Assembly: GCA_030451825.1 (NCBI GenBank)
Contig: JAKDNL010000011.1
Span: forward strand, 1 to 35,235
Length of the DNA stretch: 35,235 bases
Reading direction: 5' to 3'
Origin: Pseudonocardia sp.
GTDB taxonomy: Bacteria > Actinomycetota > Actinomycetes > Mycobacteriales > Pseudonocardiaceae
Each line of letters starts with the position of its first letter. The stretch's first letter is position 1. Shown piece by piece: positions 7,183-15,517 of this stretch. The position numbers and the translations under genes are program-made. The notes under the pieces are model-generated. The model saw only the letters and a list, made by a program, of their open reading frames with translations, did no database searches and was not told the DNA's origin.

Positions 7183-8054
7183 GCGACACGCAGTACCGCA
7201 GCGTCTGGACGCATCTGCGCGAGCTCGAGTTCCGGCAGGGCTATCTCACTGCCGACGGAGTGCGGACCCGGTACGCCGAGGCGGGCGACCCGAGTGCCCC
7301 GCCGCTGCTGCTGCTGCACGGCACGGGTGGGCACTGGGAGACGTTCGCCCCGAACCTGCCCGCGCTCGCCGAGCACTTCCATTGCGTGGCGATCGACATG
7401 GTGGGTAACGGGTTCTCCGACAAGCCCGACCACGACTACGAGATCGCGGTCTACCTGCGGCAGGTCCGGGCGGTGCTGGATGCGTTCGGGTTCACGAGCG
7501 CCGCGCTCGTCGGGATGTCGCTGGGCGCGTGGGTGGCCGCGGCACTGGCCGTCGAGGATCCGGAGCGCGTCGAGAAGCTGATCCTGATGTCCCCGGCCGG
7601 CCTGGTTGCCACGGCCTCGAACATGGCCCGCATCCGCGCCGAGCGCACCCGCGCGGTGGAGAACCCCGAGTGGGACTCGATCAAGGCGATGTTCGACCAC
7701 CTGATCGCGGACGAGGAGAACCGGATCCCGGACGTGATCGCGCTGCGCCAGGCGATCTACCAGCTGCCGGGGACCCTGGCCACCATCGACCACCTGCTGA
7801 TCCTGCAGGACCCGGACGCCCGCGAGCGCAACCTGATCCCCGAGGACCGCTGGCGGACGATCTCGTGCCCGACCCTGGTCGTGGCCTCCGGCAAGGACCA
7901 CGGCGAGTACCAGAGCACCGCGCGCCGGGTCGCCGAGCTGATCTCCGGAGCCGAGGTGCTGGAGATGCCCCACGTCAAGCACTGGCCGCACTTCGAGGAC
8001 CCCGAGGCCTTCAACGCCGCCGCGGTCCCGTTCCTGCGCAAGGTCCTCGCATGA
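7179..8054 (+). CDS. Alpha/beta hydrolase, meta-cleavage-product C-C hydrolase type
   Basis: A 291-residue alpha/beta hydrolase resembling the MhpC/BphD/HsaD group, which hydrolyses the C-C bond of dienoate ring-cleavage products. Visible motifs are the oxyanion region [14 protein letters not shown], the nucleophile elbow GMSLGAW, the acid region [10 protein letters not shown], and the catalytic histidine in [17 protein letters not shown] at 7179 is preceded by GGGAGG. It overlaps both the short leader ORF and the hydratase (ATGA). The following hydratase and aldolase genes complete a standard meta-cleavage lower pathway, which supports this over a generic esterase. The cognate extradiol dioxygenase is not in the window. 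Confidence 0.85.
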   Translation: MSDTQYRSVWTHLRELEFRQGYLTADGVRTRYAEAGDPSAPPLLLLHGTGGHWETFAPNLPALAEHFHCVAIDMVGNGFSDKPDHDYEIAVYLRQVRAVLDAFGFTSAALVGMSLGAWVAAALAVEDPERVEKLILMSPAGLVATASNMARIRAERTRAVENPEWDSIKAMFDHLIADEENRIPDVIALRQAIYQLPGTLATIDHLLILQDPDARERNLIPEDRWRTISCPTLVVASGKDHGEYQSTARRVAELISGAEVLEMPHVKHWPHFEDPEAFNAAAVPFLRKVLA

Positions 8055-8863
8055 CCCCTGAGGAGATCGCCGACACCGCGGCTCGGCTCGACCGGGCCGA
8101 GCGCACCCGCACCCCGATCCGCCAGCTGTCCCTGCAGTACCCGGACATGACGATCGAGGAGGCCTACGCGGTCCAGCACGCGTGGGTCGGCGCCAAGCTC
8201 GCCGGCGGACGCACCCTGCGCGGCCGAAAGATCGGGCTGACGTCGAGGGCGATGCAGCAGGCAGTGTCGATCACCGAGCCGGACTACGGCGCGCTGTTCG
8301 ACGACATGTTCTTCGACGACACCTCCACCGTCGCGCACGACCGGTTCATCCGGCCGCGGGTCGAGGTCGAGCTGGCGTTCGTGCTGGGCCACCCGGTCAA
8401 GGGACCCGGCGCCACGCTGTTCGACGTCCTGTCCGCCACCGAGTACGTCACCCCGGCCCTGGAGATCCTCGACGCCCGGGTGCAGATGTCGGATCCGGAC
8501 ACCGGGCACCTGCGCACGATCGTGGACACGATCTCGGACAACGCCGCCGACGCCGGGCTGGTCCTGGGCGGGCGGCCGGTCCGGCCGAACGAGGTGGACC
8601 TGCGCTGGGTGTCTGCCCTGCTCTATCGCAACGGGGTGATCGAGGAGTCCGGGGTGGCCGCGGCCGTGCTGAACCACCCGGGCAACGGGGTGGCGTGGTT
8701 GGCGAACCGGTTGGCGCCCTACGGCGTCGGGCTGGAGGCGGGGCAGGTGATCCTCTCCGGCTCCTTCACCCGGCCGGTGCACGCCGAGGACGGCGATCTG
8801 TTCCACGCGGACTACGGGCCGCTGGGAACGGTGGGCTGCCGGTTCGAGAGGGGCACACCGTGA
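8051..8863 (+). CDS. 2-oxo-alkenoate hydratase (MhpD/HpcG-like)
   Basis: A 270-residue member of the fumarylacetoacetase-fold 2-hydroxypentadienoate hydratase family. It shows the family N-terminus ([18 protein letters not shown]), the [12 protein letters not shown] segment, GALFDDMFF, and the metal-site region [13 protein letters not shown], with [13 protein letters not shown] further on. It hydrates a 2-hydroxy-2,4-dienoate, releasing a 4-hydroxy-2-oxo acid for the next enzyme. It resembles the HpcG subtype that acts on heptenedioate as much as MhpD. The start overlaps the hydrolase stop (ATGA) and its stop overlaps the aldolase start (GTGA). The track's longer frame is read-through of the hydrolase shadow. 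Confidence 0.92.
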   Translation: MTPEEIADTAARLDRAERTRTPIRQLSLQYPDMTIEEAYAVQHAWVGAKLAGGRTLRGRKIGLTSRAMQQAVSITEPDYGALFDDMFFDDTSTVAHDRFIRPRVEVELAFVLGHPVKGPGATLFDVLSATEYVTPALEILDARVQMSDPDTGHLRTIVDTISDNAADAGLVLGGRPVRPNEVDLRWVSALLYRNGVIEESGVAAAVLNHPGNGVAWLANRLAPYGVGLEAGQVILSGSFTRPVHAEDGDLFHADYGPLGTVGCRFERGTP

Positions 8864-9618
8864 CGTTCGCCGAGAAGCTGCGTGGCGCGAACCCGCAGAT
8901 CGGGATGTGGGTCGTGTCCGGCAGCGCCTACTGCGCGGAGATCTGTGCGGGCGGCGGGCTGGACTGGCTGCTGCTCGACTGCGAGCATGCGCCCAACGAC
9001 GTCACCACCGTACTGCCGCAGCTGCAGGCCGTGGCTCCGTACCCGGTCGAGACCGTGGTCCGGGTGCCGGTGGCCGACCCGGTGGTGATCAAGCAGTTCC
9101 TCGATCTCGGGGCCACCACCCTGATGCTGCCGATGATCGAGACGGCCGAGCAGGCCCGCGCGGTCGTCGCCGCCACCCGGTACCCCCCGGAGGGGATCCG
9201 CGGGGTGGGTGCGGCGTTCGCCAGGGCCTCGCGCTGGAACCGCACGCCGGGCTACCTGCGCGAGGCCGAGATCGGCGTGCTCGCGCAGATCGAGTCCGCG
9301 GCGGGGCTCGACGCGCTGGACGACATCTGCTCGGTGCCGGGGATCGACGGCGTGTTCGTCGGCCCGGCCGATCTCGCTGCGTCGCTGGGCCGGCTCGGTG
9401 AGCCGGAGCATCCCGAGGTCGTCGCGGCCGTGGAGAAGGCGATCACCACCGTGGCCGGTCGCGGCCTGGCCGCGGGTGTCAACGCCTTCGCCGAGCCGCT
9501 CGCCCGGCGCTACCTCGACCTCGGGGCACGGTTCGTGCTGGTCGGGGCCGACGTGGTGCTGCTCGCGCGGGGCAGCGAGCAGCTGGCCACGCGCTACCGC
9601 AAACCTGGAACGGAGTAG
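8860..9618 (+). CDS. HpcH/HpaI-family pyruvate aldolase
   Basis: A 252-residue class II metal-dependent aldolase that cleaves 4-hydroxy-2-oxo acids to pyruvate (or oxaloacetate-type products) and an aldehyde. It shows [11 protein letters not shown] with the catalytic His, [20 protein letters not shown] with the metal-binding Glu, and [10 protein letters not shown] with the metal-binding Asp. GTG at 8860 overlaps the hydratase stop. This is the HpaI type and not the MhpE/BphI DRE-TIM type, and no acylating aldehyde dehydrogenase follows, so the aldehyde product must be handled elsewhere. The aldehyde dehydrogenase at 28152 could do it, but that is speculation. Confidence 0.92.
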   Translation: MTFAEKLRGANPQIGMWVVSGSAYCAEICAGGGLDWLLLDCEHAPNDVTTVLPQLQAVAPYPVETVVRVPVADPVVIKQFLDLGATTLMLPMIETAEQARAVVAATRYPPEGIRGVGAAFARASRWNRTPGYLREAEIGVLAQIESAAGLDALDDICSVPGIDGVFVGPADLAASLGRLGEPEHPEVVAAVEKAITTVAGRGLAAGVNAFAEPLARRYLDLGARFVLVGADVVLLARGSEQLATRYRKPGTE

Positions 9619-9621
9619 AGC

Positions 9622-10794
9622 ATGGATCTCGACTTCTCGCCGGAGCAGCTGCTGTTCCGCGACGAGGTGCGCACGTGGCTGGCGGAGAACGCGCCGTCCG
9701 AGCCGCGTCCGCACGGGGCCGCGCCGATGCGCGAGTACGACCTGGCCTGGCAGCGCACCCAGTGGGAGGGCGGCTGGGCCGGGATCGCCTGGCCGACCGA
9801 GTACGGCGGCCGAGGACTGACGACCCTGCAGCAGCTCATCTGGTACGAGGAGTACGCGAGGAAGGGAATGCCGAGCATCGACGCCTGCTTCGTCGGGCTC
9901 AACCACGCCGGACCGACCCTGATCACCCGGGCGAGCGAGGAGCAGAAGGCCCACCACCTGCCCCGGATCCTGCGCGGTGAGGTGGTGTGGTGCCAGGGGT
10001 TCTCCGAGCCGGAGGCCGGGTCCGACCTGGCCTCGCTGGCCACCCGCGGCGAGATCGACGGCGACGACATCGTGGTCACCGGCCAGAAGGTCTGGACGAG
10101 CTTCGCCGACCTCGCCGACCACCAGGAGCTGCTCGTCCGCACGGACCGCTCGGACAAGAAGCACCACGGGATCACCTGGGTGATCGCGGACATGCACAGC
10201 CCCGGCATCGACGTCCGGCCGATCGAGACGATCGACGGCGGCGCGGAGTTCTGCGAGGTCTTCTACGACGAGGTGCGGATCCCGCTGGCGAACGTGGTTG
10301 GCGAGGTCGACAAGGGGTGGGCGGTCGCGATGTCGACGCTCTCCTTCGAGCGCGGCACCGCCTACACCGCGGGCCAGGTCCGGCTGGCCGCGCTGGTGGA
10401 GAACCTGATCGAGCTGGCCCGCGAGCGCACCGGTCCGGACGGGCGGCGCCCGGCGATCGCCGACGACGAGATCTCGCGGCGGCTCGCCACCTGCCGTGCC
10501 GAGGTCGCGTCGCTGCGGGCGATGACCTACGCGGGCATCTGCCGCAACCTCGCCTCGGACGCCCCCGGCCCGGAGGGCTCGATCATCAAGCTCTACTACT
10601 CCGACATCGCGAAGCAGGTCGCGCGGCTGGCGATGGACGTGCTCGGCCCGGACGGGCTGGAGTTCGTGTCCCGCTGGGTGCCGGGTGGCTGGTCGGGCCA
10701 CTACTTCTACTCGTACTCCGCGTCGATCGGCGGCGGCACCTCCGAGATCCAGCGCAACATCATCGGCGACCGCGTGCTAGGCCTCCCGCGCTGA
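9622..10794 (+). CDS. Acyl-CoA dehydrogenase, catalytic subunit of FadE pair
   Basis: A 390-residue acyl-CoA dehydrogenase with the FAD/substrate motifs GFSEPEAGSDLASL, VTGQKVWTSFA and the C-terminal GGGTSEIQRNIIGDRVLGLPR. The usual C-terminal catalytic Glu is Gly here (GGGTSE), but LSFERGTAYTA places a Glu at the alternative position used by isovaleryl-CoA-dehydrogenase-type and steroid FadE enzymes. It starts three bases after the aldolase stop (GGAACGGAG ribosome site) and is followed by a shorter acyl-CoA dehydrogenase. The two most likely form an alpha2beta2 heterotetramer, as known for FadE pairs in cholesterol side-chain oxidation. The substrate is probably a bulky or branched acyl-CoA. 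Confidence 0.92.
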   Translation: MDLDFSPEQLLFRDEVRTWLAENAPSEPRPHGAAPMREYDLAWQRTQWEGGWAGIAWPTEYGGRGLTTLQQLIWYEEYARKGMPSIDACFVGLNHAGPTLITRASEEQKAHHLPRILRGEVVWCQGFSEPEAGSDLASLATRGEIDGDDIVVTGQKVWTSFADLADHQELLVRTDRSDKKHHGITWVIADMHSPGIDVRPIETIDGGAEFCEVFYDEVRIPLANVVGEVDKGWAVAMSTLSFERGTAYTAGQVRLAALVENLIELARERTGPDGRRPAIADDEISRRLATCRAEVASLRAMTYAGICRNLASDAPGPEGSIIKLYYSDIAKQVARLAMDVLGPDGLEFVSRWVPGGWSGHYFYSYSASIGGGTSEIQRNIIGDRVLGLPR

Positions 10795-10847
10795 TGCCGC
10801 GCCGAGCAGGGCCCGCCCGCCGCCGTCCCCACGAGACAGGACCACCG

Positions 10848-11885
10848 ATGGACCTCCTTCCCTCCGCGGATCAGCAGGAGCTGGTCGCCGCGGCCGCCGA
10901 GTTCTTCGCCGAGCAGGTGCCGGTCAGCGCCGTGCGCGAGCGCCGCGCCGATCCCGCCGCCATCGCCCCGAAGGTCTGGGCCGAGGGCGCGCTGCTGGGG
11001 TTGCTCGGGCTCGCCGCCGACGTGGCGGTGGGCGGCTCCGGCCGGCCCCTCGACGACGAGGCGCTGCTCTTCCGCGAGCTCGGCCGGGCCCTGGTACCCG
11101 GTCCCTTCCTCGGCTCGGTGATCGGTGCACGGCTCGCCGCGCTCTCCGGTGCCGCTGACCTGGCCGGTTTCGTGATCGAGGGGCACACGCTCGTGGCCCC
11201 TGCGCTGCTGCGCGTGGACGACGACGTCGCGACCGTCGCCGACGGCGTGCTCACCGGCCGGATCCGGCTGCTCGACCCCGCGGGCGCCGAGTACGCCCTG
11301 GTCGTCACGGACGACGGGGCCGGTCTGGTCGCCACGGCCGCGCTCACCGATCTGGCCCCGGTCGAGTCGTCCGACCCGGGCACCCGGATGGGGACGGCGC
11401 GCGCCGAGGCTGTGCCGGTGACCTGCTGGGTGCCCGCGACACAGGATCCGATCGCACTCCGGGGCGCCGTGCTGGCAGCCGCGCAGCTCGTCGGGATCGC
11501 GGAGGCGACCCGGGACCTGTCCACCGCGCACGCGAAGACCCGCATCCAGTTCGGCAGGCCGATCGGGGTGAACCAGGCGATCAAGCACCGCTGCGCGGAC
11601 ATGGCGGTCTCCGCCGAGGCCGCGCTGCAGCAGACCCTGTTCGCCGCGGTCAGCCTGCGGTCGGGGCGTGCGGACGCGGAGTTCCAGGTGCGCGCCGCGA
11701 AGGTCGTGGCGGGCCGGGCGGCGATCACCAACGCGGCCGAGACCATCCAGGTCCACGGCGGGATGGGCTACACCTACGAGCACGACGCGCACCTCTACCT
11801 CAAGCGCGCGCACGTCCTCGACCAGCTCTTCGGTTCCCGGACGGCGCAGCTCGCGCCGCTGCTCGCTCAGGAGGCAGCCCAGTGA
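10848..11885 (+). CDS. Acyl-CoA dehydrogenase, second subunit of FadE pair
   Basis: A 345-residue, shorter acyl-CoA dehydrogenase homologue. It shows the C-terminal FAD-interface signatures TRIQFGRPIGVNQAIKH and IQVHGGMGYTYEHDAHLYLKRA. Neither the C-terminal Glu nor the alternative one is present, so it is probably the non-catalytic subunit that completes FAD binding. ATG at 10848 has AGGA seven bases upstream; the track frame from 9987 is read-through of the preceding gene's shadow. Its stop overlaps the next thiolase-like start (GTGA). A pair of one long and one short subunit is typical of the actinobacterial FadE heteromers for steroid-like acyl-CoAs. Confidence 0.9.
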   Translation: MDLLPSADQQELVAAAAEFFAEQVPVSAVRERRADPAAIAPKVWAEGALLGLLGLAADVAVGGSGRPLDDEALLFRELGRALVPGPFLGSVIGARLAALSGAADLAGFVIEGHTLVAPALLRVDDDVATVADGVLTGRIRLLDPAGAEYALVVTDDGAGLVATAALTDLAPVESSDPGTRMGTARAEAVPVTCWVPATQDPIALRGAVLAAAQLVGIAEATRDLSTAHAKTRIQFGRPIGVNQAIKHRCADMAVSAEAALQQTLFAAVSLRSGRADAEFQVRAAKVVAGRAAITNAAETIQVHGGMGYTYEHDAHLYLKRAHVLDQLFGSRTAQLAPLLAQEAAQ

Positions 11886-13048
11886 ACGACACGATCCGCA
11901 AGGGCCGCGGCGCCGTCGTCGCCGGCGTCGGGCTGGCCACGCCCACCGGCGTGGGGACCAACCCGTACGCGCTGATCGCCGAGGCATCCCGGGCGGCGCT
12001 CGCCGAGTCCGGCGTCGCCAAGCAGGAGATCGACGGACTCGCCTCCACCTCGCTGGGCACCCTCGCCCCGATCGACGTGGGGGAGTACCTGGGCCTGCGG
12101 CCGCGGTGGATCGACTCGACGGCGGTCGGCGGCGCCTCCTGGGAGGTGATGCTCGCGCATGCCGCGGACGCCATCGCCGCCGGGCACGCGGACGTCGTGT
12201 TGCTGACCTACGGGTCGACGGCGAAGTCCGACCTCAAGCGGGGGCTGCGCACCGCGAACCTGAACTGGGGCTCGCGCGGGCCACTGCAGTGGGAGGCCCC
12301 GTACGGCCACACGCTGATCGCGAAGTACGCGATGGCGGCGCGCCGGCACATGCACGAGTACGGCACCACCATCGAGCAGCTCGCCGAGGTGGCGGTCTCC
12401 GCGCGGGCCAACGCCGCGGACAACCCGCAGGCCGCCTACCGCGACCCGATCACGGTCGATGACGTGCTCTCCGGCCGGATGATCGCCGACCCCTTCACCA
12501 AGCTGCACTGCTGCATCCGTTCCGACGCGGGCGCCGCGGCGATCGTGGTGTCCGAGGAACGGGCCAGGGACCTGCCGGGTACACCGGTGCACGTCCTCGG
12601 GACCGGCGAGAACGTCTCGCACGTGTCCACCAGCCAGTGGGAGGACATGACGGTCGGGCCGGCCTCGGTCTCCGGCCCGCTGGCATTCGAGCGCGCCGGA
12701 GTCACCCCGGACGACATCGACGTCTGCGAGATCTACGACGCGTTCACCTACATGCTGCTGATGACCATGGAAGATCTCGGTTTCTGCAAGAAGGGCGAGG
12801 GTGGGCCGTTCGTCGCCGACGGCCGGCTGCGGCTCGGCGGGACGCTGCCGACGAACACCGACGGTGGCGGGCTCTCGGCCTGCCACCCCGGCCAGCGCGG
12901 GCTGTTCCTGGTGGTCGAGGCGGTGCGCCAGCTCCGCGGAGAGTGCGGCCCGCGGCAGGTGCCCGACGCGACGCTCGCCTGCGTCAGCGGCACCGGCGGC
13001 TGGTTCTGCTCGAACGGCACGGTGATCCTCGGGACCGAGCGGCCGTGA
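11882..13048 (+). CDS. Thiolase-like/SCP-x lipid-transfer protein
   Basis: A 388-residue thiolase-fold protein. The position of the nucleophilic Cys reads STAVGGASWEVML, so the Cys is missing. It carries EIYDAFTYML (the YDxFT motif of Ltp2-type retro-aldolases), NTDGGGLSACHPG and VSGTGGWF. This points to a retro-aldolase or related C-C lyase and not to a beta-ketothiolase. Unlike the protein at 5548 it has no DUF35 gene next to it; the free DUF35 protein at 24430 is the obvious candidate partner. GTG at 11882 overlaps the acyl-CoA dehydrogenase stop, and its stop overlaps the ligase start, so it is firmly inside the plus operon. Confidence 0.87.
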   Translation: MNDTIRKGRGAVVAGVGLATPTGVGTNPYALIAEASRAALAESGVAKQEIDGLASTSLGTLAPIDVGEYLGLRPRWIDSTAVGGASWEVMLAHAADAIAAGHADVVLLTYGSTAKSDLKRGLRTANLNWGSRGPLQWEAPYGHTLIAKYAMAARRHMHEYGTTIEQLAEVAVSARANAADNPQAAYRDPITVDDVLSGRMIADPFTKLHCCIRSDAGAAAIVVSEERARDLPGTPVHVLGTGENVSHVSTSQWEDMTVGPASVSGPLAFERAGVTPDDIDVCEIYDAFTYMLLMTMEDLGFCKKGEGGPFVADGRLRLGGTLPTNTDGGGLSACHPGQRGLFLVVEAVRQLRGECGPRQVPDATLACVSGTGGWFCSNGTVILGTERP

Positions 13049-14646
13049 CCGCGCAGCATGCGGGTCCCGCGCCGCTCGCCGGGTCCTTCGACACCGCGGA
13101 CGCCCTGCTGCGCGCCGCCGGCAGGGCGCACGGCGAGCGCGAGGCCTACGTGCAGCCGGACGGCACGCGGCTCACCTTCGCCGAGTGGGACCGCCGGTCC
13201 GACGCGGTGGCCGGGGCGCTGGCCGAGCGCGGCGTGGCGGCCGGCGACGTCGTCGCGCTGATGCTGCCGTCGTCGATCGACTACGCGGTCTGCTATGCCG
13301 CGCTGGCCCGGCTCGGTGCGGTGAGCACCGGCCTCAACACCCGGCTCGGCCCGCGGGAGGTCAGCGCGGTGCTGGACCGGGCCGGACCGGTGCTGGTGAT
13401 CCGCGACGGGGCGGCCGGCCTGCCCGCGGTGCCGGCCGGTGTGCCGGAGCTCGACCGCGCGGAGCTGGCCGCGCTGGCGCGGCACCCGGGGCTGGGGGAG
13501 GACCGGCCGGCGCCGGGCCCGGCCTCGCCCGCAGTGATCATCTGGACGTCGGGGACGACCGGGACGCCGAAGGGAGCCTGGTTCGACTCGCGCAACCTCG
13601 CGGCGGCCGCGCTGTCAGCGGGGGTAATGAGCAGCCCGTACGACCGCAGGCTCGTGGCCACCCCGTTCGCGCACGCCGGTTACATGGCCAAACTCTGGGA
13701 CCAGCTCGTCTGGGGGCTCACCCTGGTGATCTCGCCGGTGCCGTGGTCGGCGGCGGCGATGGCCACGATCATGCGGGAGCAGCGGATCACGGTCGTCGGG
13801 GGGGTGCCGACGCAGTGGAGCAAGCTCCTCGACGAGCCCGGTGCGCACGGGCTGCCGGACCTGCGGGTCGGTATCGCCGCCACCGCGCCCGCGTCGCCGG
13901 ACCTGATCGAGGCGGTTGCGCAGCGGATCGGCGTGCCCCTGGTCGTCCGGTACGCGATGACCGAGTCCCCGACGATCTGCGGCACCGAGCCCGGCGACCC
14001 GCCGGAGGTGCAGTTCCGCACCGTCGGCCGCCCGCAGGAGGGCATGGAGGTCGCGGTCACCGACGACGACGGGCGCCCCGTCGCCCCGGGCGGGACCGGA
14101 AGGGTCCGGGTCCGCGGCTCCTGCGTGATGCGCGGCTACTGGAACGACCCGGAGCGCACGGCCGAGACGCTGACCGACGACGGCTGGCTGGTCAGCGGGG
14201 ACCTCGGGCGGTTCACCCCCGAGGGGAACCTGGTGCTCGTCGGTCGCTCGACGGACCTCTATATCCGCGGCGGGTACAACGTGCATCCGCTCGAGGTCGA
14301 GAACGTCCTCGCCGAACACCCCGGCGTGCGCCGGGTCGCGGTCGTCGGCAGCCCGGCCCCCGTGATCGGCGAGATCGGCGTGGCGTTCGTGGTCCCGGCC
14401 GATCCGTCGGACCCACCCGCGCTCGACGAGCTGCGAGACTGGACCCGCGAGCGGCTCGCGGACTACAAGCGTCCGGACCGCCTCGAGCTCGTCGAGGATC
14501 TGCCGGTCACCGCGATGCTGAAGGTCGACCGGGACGCCCTGCGGGCCGCGGCCGCGCCGGCGGGCCGACCCGCGGGCCGGCTCAGCCCGCGAGGGTGCTC
14601 CGGCAGCGTTCGAGCAGGATCCCGGCCAGCTCGGCCGGAGCGCTGA
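13045..14646 (+). CDS. AMP-dependent acyl-CoA ligase
   Basis: A 533-residue ANL ligase. The P-loop is IIWTSGTTGTPKGAW, followed by RYAMTESPTICGTE, LVSGDLGRFTPEGNLVLVGRS and YIRGGYNVHPLEVE. The C-terminal catalytic-lysine motif is atypical: VTAMLKVDRDALR, with Leu where most relatives have Gly before the Lys. GTG at 13045 overlaps the thiolase-like stop. The gene is the last of the plus operon. Its final 65 bases run into the 3' end of the convergent hydrolase gene, giving an Arg/Gly/Pro-rich tail that looks like read-through beyond the normal end of the family. The substrate is unknown; it is the third acid-activating enzyme in 15 kb. Confidence 0.9.
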   Translation: MTAQHAGPAPLAGSFDTADALLRAAGRAHGEREAYVQPDGTRLTFAEWDRRSDAVAGALAERGVAAGDVVALMLPSSIDYAVCYAALARLGAVSTGLNTRLGPREVSAVLDRAGPVLVIRDGAAGLPAVPAGVPELDRAELAALARHPGLGEDRPAPGPASPAVIIWTSGTTGTPKGAWFDSRNLAAAALSAGVMSSPYDRRLVATPFAHAGYMAKLWDQLVWGLTLVISPVPWSAAAMATIMREQRITVVGGVPTQWSKLLDEPGAHGLPDLRVGIAATAPASPDLIEAVAQRIGVPLVVRYAMTESPTICGTEPGDPPEVQFRTVGRPQEGMEVAVTDDDGRPVAPGGTGRVRVRGSCVMRGYWNDPERTAETLTDDGWLVSGDLGRFTPEGNLVLVGRSTDLYIRGGYNVHPLEVENVLAEHPGVRRVAVVGSPAPVIGEIGVAFVVPADPSDPPALDELRDWTRERLADYKRPDRLELVEDLPVTAMLKVDRDALRAAAAPAGRPAGRLSPRGCSGSVRAGSRPARPER

Positions 14647-15328
14647 TCATCGCGTCGTGGCAGGTGTCGAGCTCCACCACCTGGTCGACCCCGCCCAGCG
14701 CCGCGATGGCCCGCCGCTGGGTGGCCGGGCTCTGCGCCCGGTCCCGCAGGGTGAGGATCCAGGTGCGCGGCACCTCCCGGGGCAGCGTGCTCCGGTCCGA
14801 CGGTTCGGCCGTGACCCGGGTGGACTCGCCGTAGCGCCGGCCGAGGGTGAACTCCCGCTGCGCGGGAGTCATCCCGTTGCAGAAGGACAACCGCGCGAGC
14901 AGCCGGGGCATCGGGGCCGACGGCCCGCCGCGGCGCGCGGCCCGACCCGCGTACCAGGCCAGCGGCCCGCTCAGGGTGTCGAGGATCGAGCGGCCCTGCG
15001 GCGGCACCGCCGCGGCCATCAGGACCATCCGCCGGACCCGGCCTGCTCCGAGCCGCGCGACCACGCCCGGCACGGTGAGCCCGGCCATGGAGTGGCCGAC
15101 CACGACGACGTTGTCGAGCCCCTCGGACTCGATCCGGCGCACCACCGAGTCCACCCAGTCCGCGACGGTGACGGTTGCCAGGTCGGCGGGGGACGAGCCG
15201 CGTCCGGGCAGGTCGACGGCAAGCACGGGGATGTCCGGTGCGCGTCGCCGAAGCTCGGCCACGGTGGGCTCCCAGCAGTCCGCGGCGTGCTGGCCGCCGT
15301 GGACGAGGACGAGTGCCGGACCGGACAT
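14582..15328 (-). CDS. Alpha/beta hydrolase (esterase-like)
   Basis: A 248-residue hydrolase of the small MenH/PytH-like esterase group. Motifs are LVLVHGGQHAADCW at the oxyanion hole, the nucleophile elbow VVGHSMAGLT, and a terminal ELDTCHDAMIS with the catalytic His. It has no signal peptide. The track frame of 670 residues is false; ATG at 15328 has AGGAG four bases upstream, and MPIPDPRSAM from 15355 is the only reasonable alternative. It is transcribed divergently from a secreted hydrolase, and its 3' end overlaps the CoA ligase on the other strand. It may open an ester or lactone form of the substrate before activation; this is inference from context. Confidence 0.85.
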   Translation of the reverse strand: MSGPALVLVHGGQHAADCWEPTVAELRRRAPDIPVLAVDLPGRGSSPADLATVTVADWVDSVVRRIESEGLDNVVVVGHSMAGLTVPGVVARLGAGRVRRMVLMAAAVPPQGRSILDTLSGPLAWYAGRAARRGGPSAPMPRLLARLSFCNGMTPAQREFTLGRRYGESTRVTAEPSDRSTLPREVPRTWILTLRDRAQSPATQRRAIAALGGVDQVVELDTCHDAMISAPAELAGILLERCRSTLAG

Positions 15329-15372
15329 CGCGCTCCTGGGGTCGGGGATCGGCATCGACCCCGCGGAAGAAC

Positions 15373-15500
15373 ACAGACCGTCAGATAGTACGGTCGGACC
15401 GGCCGAAAAGGCACCTCTGCTCGGCAATATCTTCCGTTGATGCAGTTCGGAGCTTCGCTCTAGGGGTTGTATCGATGGCGATGCCGTCAGATAATCTTCG
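15373..15500. promoter_or_regulatory. Divergent intergenic region with two CCGTCAGATA half-sites
   Basis: Between the divergent hydrolases (15329-15517) the string CCGTCAGATA occurs twice in the same orientation, at 15378 and 15484. The first is followed by GT and contains a minus-strand TACTAT box. The second is followed by AT and a plus-strand TAATCT box 18 bases before the secreted hydrolase start region. The shared GTCAGA core is the half-site of the palindromic operator seen at other promoters in the window. The full palindrome is not present here. Confidence 0.4.
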
Positions 15501-15517
15501 AAACCGATGGAGAGACC

